Source: Thiocapsa sp. KS1
Lineage (GTDB): Bacteria; Pseudomonadota; Gammaproteobacteria; Chromatiales; Chromatiaceae
Assembly (NCBI RefSeq): GCF_001499735.1
Contig: NZ_LN848257.1
Location: 58,533 to 101,143, forward strand
Length of the DNA stretch: 42,611 nt
Direction of reading: 5' to 3'
The stretch's first letter is position 1. Each line of letters opens with the position of its first letter. Shown here piece after piece: positions 24,501-34,556 of this stretch. Made by a program: the position numbers and the translations under genes. The notes beneath the pieces were generated by a model, which worked only from the letters and a program-made list of their open reading frames with translations, was not told where the DNA came from and made no database searches.

Positions 24501-25352
24501 ATGAATTTCGATTTCCCTGCTTTTTTGGTGTTGGCATCCGTCGTGACCGGCGGGATCTGGCTGGTCGATGCGGTGATGTTCGCGCCGCGTCGGCGTCGGC
24601 TGGCCGAGGCTGCTGTCGGGAGCGGCGTGGTCTCCGACCGTACGAAGCCGGCATACAAAGAGCCCGTACTGGTCGAGTACGCGCGCTCCTTCTTCCCGGT
24701 CATCTTCGCCGTTCTGGTGCTGCGCAGCTTTTTGGTCGAGCCCTTTCGGATCCCGTCGAATTCAATGATGCCGACGCTCCTGACCGGCGATTTCATCCTG
24801 GTCAACAAGTTCGCCTACGGTTTGCGTTGGCCGGTGCTCAACTCCAAGTTCCTCGATATCGGGGATCCGCAGGTCGGGGACGTCGTGGTGTTCAAGTTCC
24901 CCCAAGATCCCTCGACCGACTACATCAAACGTGTCGTCGGCGTCCCGGGCGACGAGATCGCCTATCAGAATAAGACCATCTATCGCAACGGCGAGCCGGT
25001 CCCGCAGATGCCGATCGGGCGCTACACGGGTGTGGGCTCGGGGGCTGAGATGACCGGGGCGCGCGAGTCGCTCGAGCAGCTCGGCGAGGTCGAGCATCGG
25101 ACGCTGACGCGCCAGAATGCGCCCGATCTGCCGCCGGGATGCCGTGTGTTGGCCTATGGTCCGATCAAGGTGCCCGAGGGTCAGTACTTCGTCATGGGCG
25201 ACAATCGCGACAACAGCAACGACAGTCGCTGTTGGGGTTTCGTGCCGGAGAACAACCTGGTCGGCAAGGCCTTCGGCATCTGGATGCATTGGGACGGGCG
25301 TCGTGACGGCTCGCCGATCGCTTGGGGCCGTCTCGGCGACGGGATCAACTGA
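24501..25352 (+). CDS. lepB: Signal peptidase I
   Basis: 283 residues from the ATG at 24501. Inner-membrane serine protease that removes Sec/Tat signal peptides. Two membrane segments (about residues 7-27 and 63-79) precede the periplasmic catalytic domain. Catalytic Ser88 is in RIPSNSMMPTLL and Lys143 in DYIKRVVGVPGD; box E is GDNRDNSNDSR(C)WGFVP. The upstream frame is open to 24399 but the start is set by the family N-terminus. Order lepA-lepB-DUF4845-rnc-era-recO-pdxJ is the standard gammaproteobacterial arrangement. Confidence 0.96.
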   Translation: MNFDFPAFLVLASVVTGGIWLVDAVMFAPRRRRLAEAAVGSGVVSDRTKPAYKEPVLVEYARSFFPVIFAVLVLRSFLVEPFRIPSNSMMPTLLTGDFILVNKFAYGLRWPVLNSKFLDIGDPQVGDVVVFKFPQDPSTDYIKRVVGVPGDEIAYQNKTIYRNGEPVPQMPIGRYTGVGSGAEMTGARESLEQLGEVEHRTLTRQNAPDLPPGCRVLAYGPIKVPEGQYFVMGDNRDNSNDSRCWGFVPENNLVGKAFGIWMHWDGRRDGSPIAWGRLGDGIN

Positions 25353-25387
25353 GCGGATCGAACGAACCGATCCGTGCGGAGGTGTCG

Positions 25388-25774
25388 ATGAGAGTGCAGT
25401 TGCACGGCCGTCAACGAGGCATGGGGATGCTCTCCATCCTCGTTGTGCTCTCGCTGGTTATCTTTTTCGTCACCCTGCTCTTTAAGTTGGGTCCGGCCTA
25501 CATGGGGTTCTGGACGATCAAGTCGGTCATGGACGACGTCGCCGGTCAGTCGACGCGGATGAATGGCGGCGGCGCGCGCGAGATCGCGAATCAGATCGGC
25601 AAGCGGCTCGACATCAACAGCGTAAGCCAGGTGACTGCCAAGGACTTCAAGATTCGGCGTACGGGCGAGAACCTCTACGAGGTGAAGCTCGACTACGAGC
25701 AGCGTCAACATCTCTTCTTCAACATCGACACGGTCTTGACATTCGCCTATCAGGTGGACGTGAAGGGCCAATGA
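25388..25774 (+). CDS. DUF4845 membrane protein
   Basis: 128 residues. Short basic N-terminus RVQLHGRQRGMGMLSI, one membrane segment (about residues 12-33), then a periplasmic domain with IKSVMDDVAGQ and YEVKLDYEQRQHLFFNIDTVLTF, all typical of the DUF4845 family found between lepB and rnc in many gamma- and betaproteobacteria. Function unknown. GGAGGTG lies 3 bp or so before the ATG at 25388. The N-terminus superficially resembles a pilin-like GM/GF motif but lacks Glu5. Confidence 0.88.
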   Translation: MRVQLHGRQRGMGMLSILVVLSLVIFFVTLLFKLGPAYMGFWTIKSVMDDVAGQSTRMNGGGAREIANQIGKRLDINSVSQVTAKDFKIRRTGENLYEVKLDYEQRQHLFFNIDTVLTFAYQVDVKGQ

Positions 25775-25784
25775 AGCTCTCCCG

Positions 25785-26462
25785 ATGAATGCGGATCCGC
25801 TGAGGCTTGCCCGTGCGATCGGACACAGGTTCGCGCGCGAGGATTTGCTGTTGCAGGCGCTCACGCACCGCAGCGCCGGATCCGGCAACAACGAGCGCCT
25901 GGAGTTTCTCGGTGATGCCCTGATCGGTTTCGTGATCGCCGAGGCGCTCTGGGAGCGCTTCCCCGAGGCGGACGAGGGCACCTTGAGCCGTATGCGCGCC
26001 TCCCTGGTCAAACGCGAGACCTTGGCCACGCTGGCACGCGGGCTCGACCTGGGTGATTACCTGCATCTCGGCGCCGGTGAGCTGCGTACCGGCGGCTATG
26101 CCCGAGACTCGATCCTCGCCGATGCCTTCGAGGCCCTCTGGGGGGCCGTCTATTTGGACGCGGGATTCACGTCGACCCGCGAGCTGGTCCTGCGTCTGTT
26201 CGCCACGCGCTTGGCGCAGACCAGCGCGACCCATGCCGGGAAGGATCCCAAGACCCAATTGCAGGAATGGCTCCAGGCCCAGCGCCGGCCGCTCCCCGAA
26301 TACACGGTCGTGGCCACCGGCGGCGATCAACATGCCCAAACCTTTGTCGTCAGCTGCGCGCTCGCCGACGCGGATCTCAGTACCCGCGCCGAGGGCGGCA
26401 CCCGACGTGGTGCGGAACAAGCGGCGGCACACGCCATGCTGGAGCAGCTCAAGAATGTCTGA
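25785..26462 (+). CDS. rnc: Ribonuclease III
   Basis: 225 residues (E. coli 226). Dimeric endonuclease that processes rRNA precursors and structured mRNAs. The signature NNERLEFLGDALIGF is present, the second acidic cluster DSILADAFEALWGAVYLDAG carries the metal-binding Asp/Glu, and the C-terminal dsRNA-binding domain runs from about residue 150 (DPKTQLQEWLQAQ ... GGTRRGAEQAAAHAMLEQL). It overlaps era by 8 bp, indicating coupled translation. No obvious RNase III autoregulatory stem was identified in the short leader. Confidence 0.97.
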   Translation: MNADPLRLARAIGHRFAREDLLLQALTHRSAGSGNNERLEFLGDALIGFVIAEALWERFPEADEGTLSRMRASLVKRETLATLARGLDLGDYLHLGAGELRTGGYARDSILADAFEALWGAVYLDAGFTSTRELVLRLFATRLAQTSATHAGKDPKTQLQEWLQAQRRPLPEYTVVATGGDQHAQTFVVSCALADADLSTRAEGGTRRGAEQAAAHAMLEQLKNV

Positions 26463-27381
26463 ACACATCGCCGGTCGTTGCGGGACCGTAGCCATCATCG
26501 GGCGGCCGAACGTCGGCAAGTCGACCTTGCTCAACCGGCTGATGGGCCAAAAGCTCGCCATCACCTCGCACAAGGCGCAGACCACGCGACACTCCATCCT
26601 GGGCATCAAGACACGCCCCGAGGGCCAGATCCTCTTCGTCGACACGCCGGGCATCCATCAGCGCGGGGCGAACGCACTCAACCGCTATCTGAATCGCGCG
26701 GCCCGCACGGCGATCAGCGATACCGACTTGGCGCTCTTCGTCGTGGAGGCGCTGCGCTGGACGGATGAAGACGCCGCGGCCCTCGAAGCCATCGCGACCG
26801 CGGGCGTGCCCGTGATCGCGGCCGTCAACAAGGTCGACCGCATCTCGAACAAGGAGGATCTGCTGCCCTATCTGCAGGATCTCGGGCAGCGTCACGCCTT
26901 CGTGGACCTGATCCCGGTCTCCGCGGCGAACGGGGATCAGGTCGATGTGCTCGAGCTCGCCCTGTTGCGCGGTTTGCCCGAGGGCGAGCCTGTCTTTCCC
27001 GAGGATCAAGTCACCGATCGTTCCGAGCGCTTCTTTGCCGCCGAGCTGGTGCGCGAGCAACTGGTGCAGCGTTACGGCGAGGAGCTGCCCTATCGCACGA
27101 CGGTGGAGATCGAGCGCTTCGAGGAGGCCGGAGGGCGCTACAAGATCAACGCGCTGATCTGGGTCGAGCGCCAGAGCCAGAAGGCCATCGTCATCGGGCG
27201 CCAGGGCGAGGCCCTGAAGGCCGCCGCCACGCAGGCACGCCTGGAGATGCAGAAGGTTTTCGGCTGCCCGGTGCACCTGGAGGTCTGGGTGAAGGTGAAG
27301 AAGAGCTGGTCGAGCGACGAGGCTGCCTTGGGGCGTCTCGGCTACGGAGACGGACCCTTGGACGGCCGCGGGGGCAGTTGA
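26455..27381 (+). CDS. era: GTPase Era
   Basis: 308 residues (E. coli 301). Binds 16S rRNA near the anti-Shine-Dalgarno end and controls 30S maturation. G1 GRPNVGKST, switch II DTPGIHQ, NKVD and SAANG motifs; C-terminal KH domain with IVIGRQGEALKAAATQARLEM and the conserved VHLEVWVKVKKSW. The start at 26455 overlaps rnc (MSEHIAGRCGTVAIIGRP). The C-terminal tail after the KH domain (AALGRLGYGDGPLDGRGGS) is slightly longer than usual. Confidence 0.97.
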   Translation: MSEHIAGRCGTVAIIGRPNVGKSTLLNRLMGQKLAITSHKAQTTRHSILGIKTRPEGQILFVDTPGIHQRGANALNRYLNRAARTAISDTDLALFVVEALRWTDEDAAALEAIATAGVPVIAAVNKVDRISNKEDLLPYLQDLGQRHAFVDLIPVSAANGDQVDVLELALLRGLPEGEPVFPEDQVTDRSERFFAAELVREQLVQRYGEELPYRTTVEIERFEEAGGRYKINALIWVERQSQKAIVIGRQGEALKAAATQARLEMQKVFGCPVHLEVWVKVKKSWSSDEAALGRLGYGDGPLDGRGGS

Positions 27382-27390
27382 GTCCGTGCC

Positions 27391-28203
27391 GTGAACGCTC
27401 GCGGGTCTTTGTTTCAGGCCTTCGTGCTGCATCGGCGCGATTACGGCAACACCAGTCTCCTGCTCGAGGTCTTCGCCGCAGGGCGAGGGCGATTTCCCGC
27501 CATCGCCAAGGGTGCCCGCCGAGCGCGCCACCCGACCAGTGCCTTGCTCCAGCCGTTTCAACCCCTGTGGTTGGATGCCGTCGGCCGCGGGGAGGTCTTG
27601 ACCCTGACTCGTGTCGAGGCTGCCGGGCCGGCGATCGGTCTGCTCGGGCGCCCGCTGCTGTGCGGCTTTTATCTCAACGAGCTGTTGGTGCGCCTGCTCG
27701 GTCGCGATGATCCGCACGACCCGCTGTTCGCCTTTTATCATGCCGCGCTGACGGGCTTGGCGGGCGGCGACGACCTTGAAAGCCTGCTCCGTCAGTTCGA
27801 GATTCGGTTGCTCGACGAGCTGGGCTATGCGCTCGCTTTGGATGTCGAAGCCGACTGCGATCGGCCGGTCATGCCCGACGGGGTCTATGTGCTGGTCCCC
27901 GGACAGGGCATGCTGCGGGCGCAGCCGGATGATCGTGCCGAGCGCGTATCCGGCGCGACCTTGCTCGCCTTGGCGCAGGGCGATCGCTTGGCCCCGCATC
28001 AGCTGCGCGAGGCGCGGGCACTTCTGCGGCGCCTTCTGGAGCCCCACCTCGGAGGGCGTCCGTTGAAAAGCCGTGCGCTCTTTCGGCGCTTTGCCGTCGC
28101 GTCCGCCCCGAGCCCGGTACCCGGATCGGGGTCGGGACAGGGGGCGGGCGCGTCGCGCGACTCGACGCCTCTCGGAATCACGAATCGGAGTCTTGAATCT
28201 TGA
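27391..28203 (+). CDS. recO: DNA repair protein RecO
   Basis: 270 residues from a GTG start. RecO with RecR loads RecA onto SSB-coated DNA. N-terminal OB fold: [20 protein letters not shown]...[12 protein letters not shown]; then the helical domain with [26 protein letters not shown] and [17 protein letters not shown]. The last 35 or so residues (Ser/Pro/Gly-rich) are a low-complexity extension beyond the E. coli length of 242. The stop overlaps pdxJ's TTG (TTGA). Confidence 0.95.
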   Translation: MNARGSLFQAFVLHRRDYGNTSLLLEVFAAGRGRFPAIAKGARRARHPTSALLQPFQPLWLDAVGRGEVLTLTRVEAAGPAIGLLGRPLLCGFYLNELLVRLLGRDDPHDPLFAFYHAALTGLAGGDDLESLLRQFEIRLLDELGYALALDVEADCDRPVMPDGVYVLVPGQGMLRAQPDDRAERVSGATLLALAQGDRLAPHQLREARALLRRLLEPHLGGRPLKSRALFRRFAVASAPSPVPGSGSGQGAGASRDSTPLGITNRSLES

Positions 28204-28955
28204 CCAGTCAAACCGCTGCCGGGGTCCTGCTCGGCGTCAATATCGACCATGTCGCGACTATTCGCCGTGCCCGCGGGACGCGTTATCCGGAGCCGATCCA
28301 GGCCGCCCTGGTTGCCGAGCAGGCGGGCGCCGACTCGATCACGCTGCATCTTCGCGAGGATCGTCGCCACATCCAGGAGCGCGATGTCGAGCTGCTCTGC
28401 GGCATCCTGCAGACCCGTATGAATCTCGAGATGGCGGCGACCGCCGAGATGGGAGACATCGCCTGTCGGCTGAAACCGGCCGATTGCTGCCTGGTGCCGG
28501 AGCGTCGCGAGGAGCTCACCACGGAAGGCGGCTTGGACGTGCACGGGAATCGGCCGCACCTTCGGGATTTTTGCGCACGCCTGGCCGAGGCCGGGATCCG
28601 GGTCTCGCTGTTCATCGACGCCGATCCGGACCAGATCGAGGCTGCGCACGTCGTCGGTGCACCCGTGATCGAGATCCACACGGGGCATTATGCCGACGCC
28701 GAGACCGCTGGCGAGCGCGCCGAGGAGCTGACCCGCATTCGACGCGCGGTAAACCTCGGCATTTCGCTCGGCCTGCAGGTCAACGCCGGACACGGTCTCG
28801 ACTACCACAACGTCAAGGCGATCGCGGCTATTCCGGGCGTGCGCGAGCTCAATATCGGACACGCCATCGTCGCCCGCGCCATCTTCTCGGGCCTCGATCA
28901 AGCGGTTCGGGACATGAAGGGCGTGATCGATGCGGCGGTGGCTGCGGGATCCTGA
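28200..28955 (+). CDS. pdxJ: Pyridoxine 5'-phosphate synthase
   Basis: 251 residues (E. coli 243) from a TTG that overlaps the recO stop. TIM-barrel enzyme that joins 1-deoxyxylulose 5-phosphate and aminoacetone 3-phosphate to pyridoxine 5'-phosphate. Visible: [31 protein letters not shown] with the catalytic His, LEMAATAEM with Glu, [18 protein letters not shown], and [21 protein letters not shown] at the C-terminus. acpS, which often follows pdxJ, is absent here; a repeat and the GlgC-like gene follow instead. Confidence 0.96.
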   Translation: MTSQTAAGVLLGVNIDHVATIRRARGTRYPEPIQAALVAEQAGADSITLHLREDRRHIQERDVELLCGILQTRMNLEMAATAEMGDIACRLKPADCCLVPERREELTTEGGLDVHGNRPHLRDFCARLAEAGIRVSLFIDADPDQIEAAHVVGAPVIEIHTGHYADAETAGERAEELTRIRRAVNLGISLGLQVNAGHGLDYHNVKAIAAIPGVRELNIGHAIVARAIFSGLDQAVRDMKGVIDAAVAAGS

Positions 28956-28987
28956 TGCGTGTGCCTCGACCGTCTCGAATAGCGGGG

Positions 28988-29105
28988 ACGCGGTTTGAAA
29001 TTTTATAATTTTTAATTCCTTAAACCGCGCCAGCTCCAGCGGCCGTCAAGTCTGCCGGGGCCGATCCCATCCAAAAACATCGCATACCGCACTCGGCGCG
29101 GTTTA
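28988..29105. repeat. TAAACCGCG dispersed repeat, copy C with flanking linker
   Basis: Main element 29021-29105 (85 bp, TAAACCGCG to CGCGGTTTA), same orientation as copy B but with a decayed hairpin. A CGCGGTTT end (28988-28996) and AT-rich linker (28997-29019) precede it; read on the other strand this linker matches the one between copies A and D. It ends 46 bp before the GlgC-like start. Confidence 0.8.
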
Positions 29106-29151
29106 GACTGTACGGCGGGACGAGGGGTCCCGTCGGCGATTCCGCTCAGCT

Positions 29152-30390
29152 ATGCCTACCGAGACGCTCATCCTGATCCTCGCCATCGATCGCGGCGCGG
29201 GTCCCGCTCCGTTGACGGAGCACCGCACGAAAGCGGCAGTCCCTTTCGGGGGCAAGTTCCGTGTCATCGACTTTACCTTGGCCAATTGTCTGCATTCCGG
29301 ATTGCGGCAGGTTCTGGTGCTGACCCAGTACAAAAGTCACTCGCTGCACAAACATCTGCGCGATGGCTGGTCGATCTTCAACCCCGAGCTGCGCGAGTTC
29401 ATCACCCCGGTCCCGCCGCAAATGCGCGAGAGCCAGGAGTGGTACGCGGGCCCCTTCGATGCGATCCGTCAGAATCGCTACCTGATCGAGCGCAGCCGCG
29501 CCAGCCAGATCCTGGTCTTGGACGGCGGTGCCGTTTACCGCATGGATTATGCCGAGCTGGTCCGGGCGCATGCGGAGTCGAAGGCACAGATCACGGTCGC
29601 CGTTCGCGCGGTCAATGGGCGTGGCTCGGGGACACAGGCGCGCGTCGCGCTCGCCGAGGGCGAGCGTATTGTGGGTTTCAATCGGCCTGCGCCTGTCGAG
29701 CCGTCGGTCGGCGCGTCGACACCGGACGAGACCGAGCGCTTGGAAACCATGGGTGTCTATGTCTTCGACCGCGGTTTTCTGCTCGAAGAGATGGTGCGTC
29801 TGGATCAGGCTCGCCGCGATGAAGGCGCGGTCGCCGACACGGATCTTGCCCTGGATATTGTCGCACCCGTCGTTGCCGATCATCGCGTCGTCGCCTATCG
29901 TTTCGGCCAGGACCGCGGGCGCGTGACGCCGGATCGCTACTGGTGTGACCTCGCCTCGATCGACGCCTATTACCAGGCGAACATGGCCTTGCTGCGCGCC
30001 GAGCCGCCGCTGGATCTCTATCAGGCCGACTGGAATATCCACACCTACCAGGGCCAGTATCCGCCGGCCCGCACGGTTCCGGGTGCGACGAGCGGGAACG
30101 AGGGCATCTTCGTCAACTCGATGTTGGCCGCGGGCACCGTGATCAGCGGCGGCGGTGTGAATCATTCCGTCCTTTTTCCGAAGGTTCGGGTCCAGGACGG
30201 CGCCATCGTGGAGGCATCCATCCTCTTCAGCGGCGTGACGGTCGGGCAGGGCGCGCACCTGCGCAACTGCATCGTCGAGAAGGACGTCGTGATCCCGCCG
30301 CGGATGCAGATCGGTCTGGATCTGAAGGCCGACCGCGAGCGCTTCACCGTTTCCGAGAAGGGCGTGGTCGTGGTCACCAAGATTCCTTGA
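29152..30390 (+). CDS. GlgC-like (ADP-glucose pyrophosphorylase) homologue with altered active site
   Basis: 412 residues, aligning with E. coli GlgC (431) over nearly the full length: VPFGGKFRVIDFTLANCLHSG, TQYKSHSLHKHLRDGWSIF, DLYQADWNIHTYQGQYPPA and the C-terminal beta-helix ...GTVISGGGVNHSVLFPKVRVQDGAIV. The catalytic features are changed: the nucleotide loop AGGRGxRL is AIDRGAGPAPL (residues 11-21), the metal-binding Asp of AGDHIYKMDY is Gly126 (DGGAVYRMDY), and the sugar-phosphate Lys of EKP is Arg178 (FNRP). This reads as a non-catalytic or regulatory paralogue, like the GlgD or plant large-subunit idea, possibly pairing with an active GlgC elsewhere. It abuts the next gene (stop followed at once by GTG). 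Confidence 0.85.
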   Translation: MPTETLILILAIDRGAGPAPLTEHRTKAAVPFGGKFRVIDFTLANCLHSGLRQVLVLTQYKSHSLHKHLRDGWSIFNPELREFITPVPPQMRESQEWYAGPFDAIRQNRYLIERSRASQILVLDGGAVYRMDYAELVRAHAESKAQITVAVRAVNGRGSGTQARVALAEGERIVGFNRPAPVEPSVGASTPDETERLETMGVYVFDRGFLLEEMVRLDQARRDEGAVADTDLALDIVAPVVADHRVVAYRFGQDRGRVTPDRYWCDLASIDAYYQANMALLRAEPPLDLYQADWNIHTYQGQYPPARTVPGATSGNEGIFVNSMLAAGTVISGGGVNHSVLFPKVRVQDGAIVEASILFSGVTVGQGAHLRNCIVEKDVVIPPRMQIGLDLKADRERFTVSEKGVVVVTKIP

Positions 30391-31077
30391 GTGGACGCCG
30401 AGTCGCTGCGCCGCGTCTATGCGACCCTGCTCGATGCCCTCGGCGCGCAGGATTGGTGGCCTGCGCAGACCGCGTTCGAGGTGATGATCGGTGCCATCCT
30501 GACGCAGAACACCGCCTGGACGAACGTCGAGCGTGCATTGGCGCGTCTGCGTGAGCGCGTTGCGCTCGACGCCGAGGCGATCCTCGGGTTGGATCCGGCG
30601 GAGCTTGCCGATGCGCTGCGACCCTCGGGGTATTTCAACGTCAAGTCGCAGCGGGTCAGGGGGTTCTGCCGGGCTTATCTGGACGCCGGCGGTTTCGAGG
30701 GTTCGGATGCACTGGCGACGCCCGCGCTGCGTGCCTGGCTCCTGGCCATCAATGGGATCGGCCCCGAGACCGCGGACGATATCCTGCTGTACGCCTTTCA
30801 CCGCCCCGTCTTCGTCGTGGATGCCTATACCCGTCGGCTCTTCGAGCGCTTGGGTCTGCTCGCCGGCGGGGAGGCCTACGAGCATATTCGCCATGCCTTC
30901 GAGGAGGCACTGGGCCCTGACGTGCCGATGCTCAAGGAGTACCATGCGCTGATCGTGTCGCAGGGCAAAGCGGTCTGTCGTACGCGACCGCTTTGCGGTG
31001 CTTGCGCGTTGCGCCGGGACTGCCCGGCGGCATCGGCGAGTTCCTCGGATTCACCCGTCAGCGAGTGCTCGTCATAG
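30391..31077 (+). CDS. Endonuclease III-like DNA glycosylase (HhH-GPD, Fe-S)
   Basis: 228 residues from a GTG directly after the previous stop. HhH-GPD fold: [22 protein letters not shown], helix-hairpin-helix [15 protein letters not shown], and catalytic Asp144 in [14 protein letters not shown]. The Lys that makes Nth an AP lyase is Glu126, as in the MagIII / archaeal mono-functional 3-methyladenine glycosylase branch, so a lyase-free glycosylase is more likely than true Nth. An Fe-S cluster loop is present (C196, C202, C205, C211), with C-X5-C-X2-C-X5-C instead of Nth's C-X6 spacing. It is a DNA repair gene in an otherwise unrelated neighbourhood. Confidence 0.87.
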   Translation: MDAESLRRVYATLLDALGAQDWWPAQTAFEVMIGAILTQNTAWTNVERALARLRERVALDAEAILGLDPAELADALRPSGYFNVKSQRVRGFCRAYLDAGGFEGSDALATPALRAWLLAINGIGPETADDILLYAFHRPVFVVDAYTRRLFERLGLLAGGEAYEHIRHAFEEALGPDVPMLKEYHALIVSQGKAVCRTRPLCGACALRRDCPAASASSSDSPVSECSS

Positions 31078-31115
31078 GGGCTTCGGAGCGGGACAACAGC
31101 ATCGGAAGAGTCTTC

Positions 31116-31730
31116 ATGATCGAGCTTCGGACCTACGTCTTTATCGATTCGCTGCAACCGCAATTGGCCGAGTATCTGGGGACCGTCTCGCAAGGCTTTC
31201 TGCCGGTGCCGGGCGATGCCTGTCTCTGGATCGAGGTCGCGCCCGGGATGGCGGTCCATCGTCTCACCGACATCGCGCTGAAGGCGACGCGGGTCCATCT
31301 GGGGCAGCAGGTGGTGGAGCGCGCCTTCGGCTCCATGGTGATCCACCATCGCGATCAAAGCGATGTCATGGACGCCGGTCGTGCGGTCTTGAACGCGCTC
31401 GATGCGACCGAGAGTGCCCGCAAGAGCTGTCGCATCGCTTGGAAGGAGACGATCCGCTCGATTACGCCGGACCATGCGGTGCTGATCAATCGGCAAGATC
31501 GACGCGGATCCATGATCCTGCCCGGTCAGAGCATGTTCTTCCTGGAGACCGAGCCTGCCGGCTATGTCGTCTATGCGGCCAACGAGGCGGAGAAGGCGTC
31601 GAACGTGACCCTGATCGACGTGCGCGCGGTCGGCGCATTCGGGCGTCTGACCCTGGCCGGACGCGAGGCCGATATCGATGCCGCCGGGAAAGCGGCCGTC
31701 GCGGCCATCCATAACCTTTCGAGGGCGTGA
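31116..31730 (+). CDS. csoS1D: Carboxysome shell protein CsoS1D (tandem BMC-domain trimer)
   Basis: 204 residues from the ATG at 31116 (GGAAGAG upstream). The sequence follows cyanobacterial CsoS1D closely: [20 protein letters not shown], then [33 protein letters not shown], and in the second BMC domain [42 protein letters not shown] and [20 protein letters not shown] (shown in parts). Two circularly permuted BMC domains form a pseudohexameric trimer whose large pore is gated by a Glu-Arg pair, here Glu68-Arg69 (VVERAFGS). The 50-residue N-terminal extension of marine cyanobacteria is absent. No other carboxysome gene is nearby, so it must serve an alpha-carboxysome encoded elsewhere. Confidence 0.9.
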   Translation: MIELRTYVFIDSLQPQLAEYLGTVSQGFLPVPGDACLWIEVAPGMAVHRLTDIALKATRVHLGQQVVERAFGSMVIHHRDQSDVMDAGRAVLNALDATESARKSCRIAWKETIRSITPDHAVLINRQDRRGSMILPGQSMFFLETEPAGYVVYAANEAEKASNVTLIDVRAVGAFGRLTLAGREADIDAAGKAAVAAIHNLSRA

Positions 31731-31848
31731 CGCCGCTCCGACGACCGGTTTCGCCGCTGTGTGACCTGTTCGCGGCGGACTTGATATCCTCGGTGCGCTC
31801 TGATCTCTATACGGCTCGCCTGCTCTTTTTTGCTGACCGATTCAACCG

Positions 31849-32427
31849 ATGCCGAGACTCGACAACACCAGCTTTTATTTGGACTCGTTGACCTCCCATG
31901 GCGAGACCGCCAAGGGCGTGCAGTGGCAGTCGACTCAAACCCAAGAGCTGCGCTTCAAGATGCTGCGCAAGCTCCTGCCCGAGGATCTGTCCGAGCTGAC
32001 CTTGGTCGATGCGGGCTGCGGATTTGGCGATCTCCATCGCTATCTCGACCGCTGCAACGCCCTGCCCGGACGCTATATCGGATTGGATGTGATGGAGCCG
32101 ATGGTGGAGGTCGCGCGCCGTCGCACCGGTTGCGAGATCCGCGTCTGCAACGTGCTGGAGGATCGGCTCCCGAGCGCCGATTACTATCTTTGCAGCGGTG
32201 CCATGAACAACCTGACCCGCGAGGAGACCTGGGTGTTCATCCGCCGTTGCTTGGAGGCGTCCGCGCACGGATTCATCTTCAATCTGCTGAAGGGAACCGA
32301 CGGTCCGGGGAGCTATAACTATCAGCAGCCGCGCGATCTCCTCGCCTTGGCTGATGAGCTGGGTGCGGAGCCGCACTTGGAGGAGGGCTATCTCTCCGGC
32401 GACTTCACGATGGGCTTCTTGAAGTAG
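31849..32427 (+). CDS. Class I SAM-dependent methyltransferase
   Basis: 192 residues. SAM-binding motif I VDAGCGFGDLHRYL at about residues 53-66, acidic residue of motif II in YIGLDVMEPMVEVARRR, and motif IV region SADYYLCSGAMNNLTREETW. The substrate cannot be told; the protein is short, with little beyond the Rossmann core, suggesting a small-molecule substrate. It begins 118 bp after csoS1D and ends 8 bp before crcB, so it may head the operon with crcB, DUF190 and serS. Confidence 0.85.
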   Translation: MPRLDNTSFYLDSLTSHGETAKGVQWQSTQTQELRFKMLRKLLPEDLSELTLVDAGCGFGDLHRYLDRCNALPGRYIGLDVMEPMVEVARRRTGCEIRVCNVLEDRLPSADYYLCSGAMNNLTREETWVFIRRCLEASAHGFIFNLLKGTDGPGSYNYQQPRDLLALADELGAEPHLEEGYLSGDFTMGFLK

Positions 32428-32435
32428 AGGGTCGG

Positions 32436-32806
32436 ATGCTTCAGCTCATTGCGATCGCTGCCGGCGGCGCACTCGGCTCGCTGGCGCGCTACGGGATGTC
32501 GAACGCCGTTTACGCCTGGCTCGGCCGGGGCTTCCCTTGGGGCACCTTGGCAGTCAATCTGCTCGGGTCGTTCCTGATGGGGCTGCTGTTCGTCCTCTTT
32601 TTGGAGCGCTTGAGTCTGGCGTCGGAATGGCGTGCGGCCGTCTTGATCGGCTTTCTCGGCGCCTTTACCACCTTCTCCACCTTTTCCATCGAGACGCTGA
32701 ATCTGTTGGAGGAGGGTGCCATGCTGGCGGCCTTTCTCAACATGGTGCTCAGTGTCTGGCTCTGTGTTCTGGTCTGTTTGGCGGGAGTGATCCTCGGGAG
32801 GTCGCT

Positions 32807-32810
<4 letters not shown>
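32436..32810 (+). CDS. crcB: Fluoride channel CrcB/Fluc
   Basis: 124 residues, four membrane helices. Dual-topology dimer that exports fluoride. Conserved motifs: AAGGALGSLARYG (first helix), WGTLAVNLLGSFLMG (with the Asn that lines the pore), and GFLGAFTTFSTFSIET (phenylalanine box and Na+ site). Only 8 bp separate it from the methyltransferase, and no fluoride riboswitch was recognised before it. Its stop overlaps the DUF190 start (GTGA). crcB just upstream of serS is the usual gammaproteobacterial neighbourhood, although rarA is missing. Confidence 0.95.
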
Positions 32811-34395
<1,585 letters not shown>

Positions 34396-34556
34396 GGTCC
34401 GCTCGAGACACGAGGCTCGCCGAAGGGATCGAAGCAGCCGCCGCGAGAATAAGCAACGTGGGCACGCGGGGGCCGGCCCGCGCCGCGCATGCGTTGTCAT
34501 TCAGGCATCGTCGATGACGTTCGTCCGGCACCGGTTGAAACGGAACAGCACGTCGT

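Noticed and set aside
28956-29151. acpS gene after pdxJ
   Set aside because: The usual neighbour is not there; the gap contains only repeat copy C and short flanks.
29146-30945. 599-residue minus-strand open frame across the GlgC-like and Nth-like genes
   Set aside because: Lies opposite two genes with clear protein families; Arg/His-rich shadow without motifs.
32300-32435. Fluoride riboswitch before crcB
   Set aside because: The region upstream of crcB is coding (methyltransferase end, 8-bp gap) and lacks the conserved crcB-motif segments.
34396-34556. Possible tRNA gene after serS
   Set aside because: No acceptor stem, TTCRANY T-loop or CCA end could be found in the 161-bp gap; only GC-rich sequence without clear structure.
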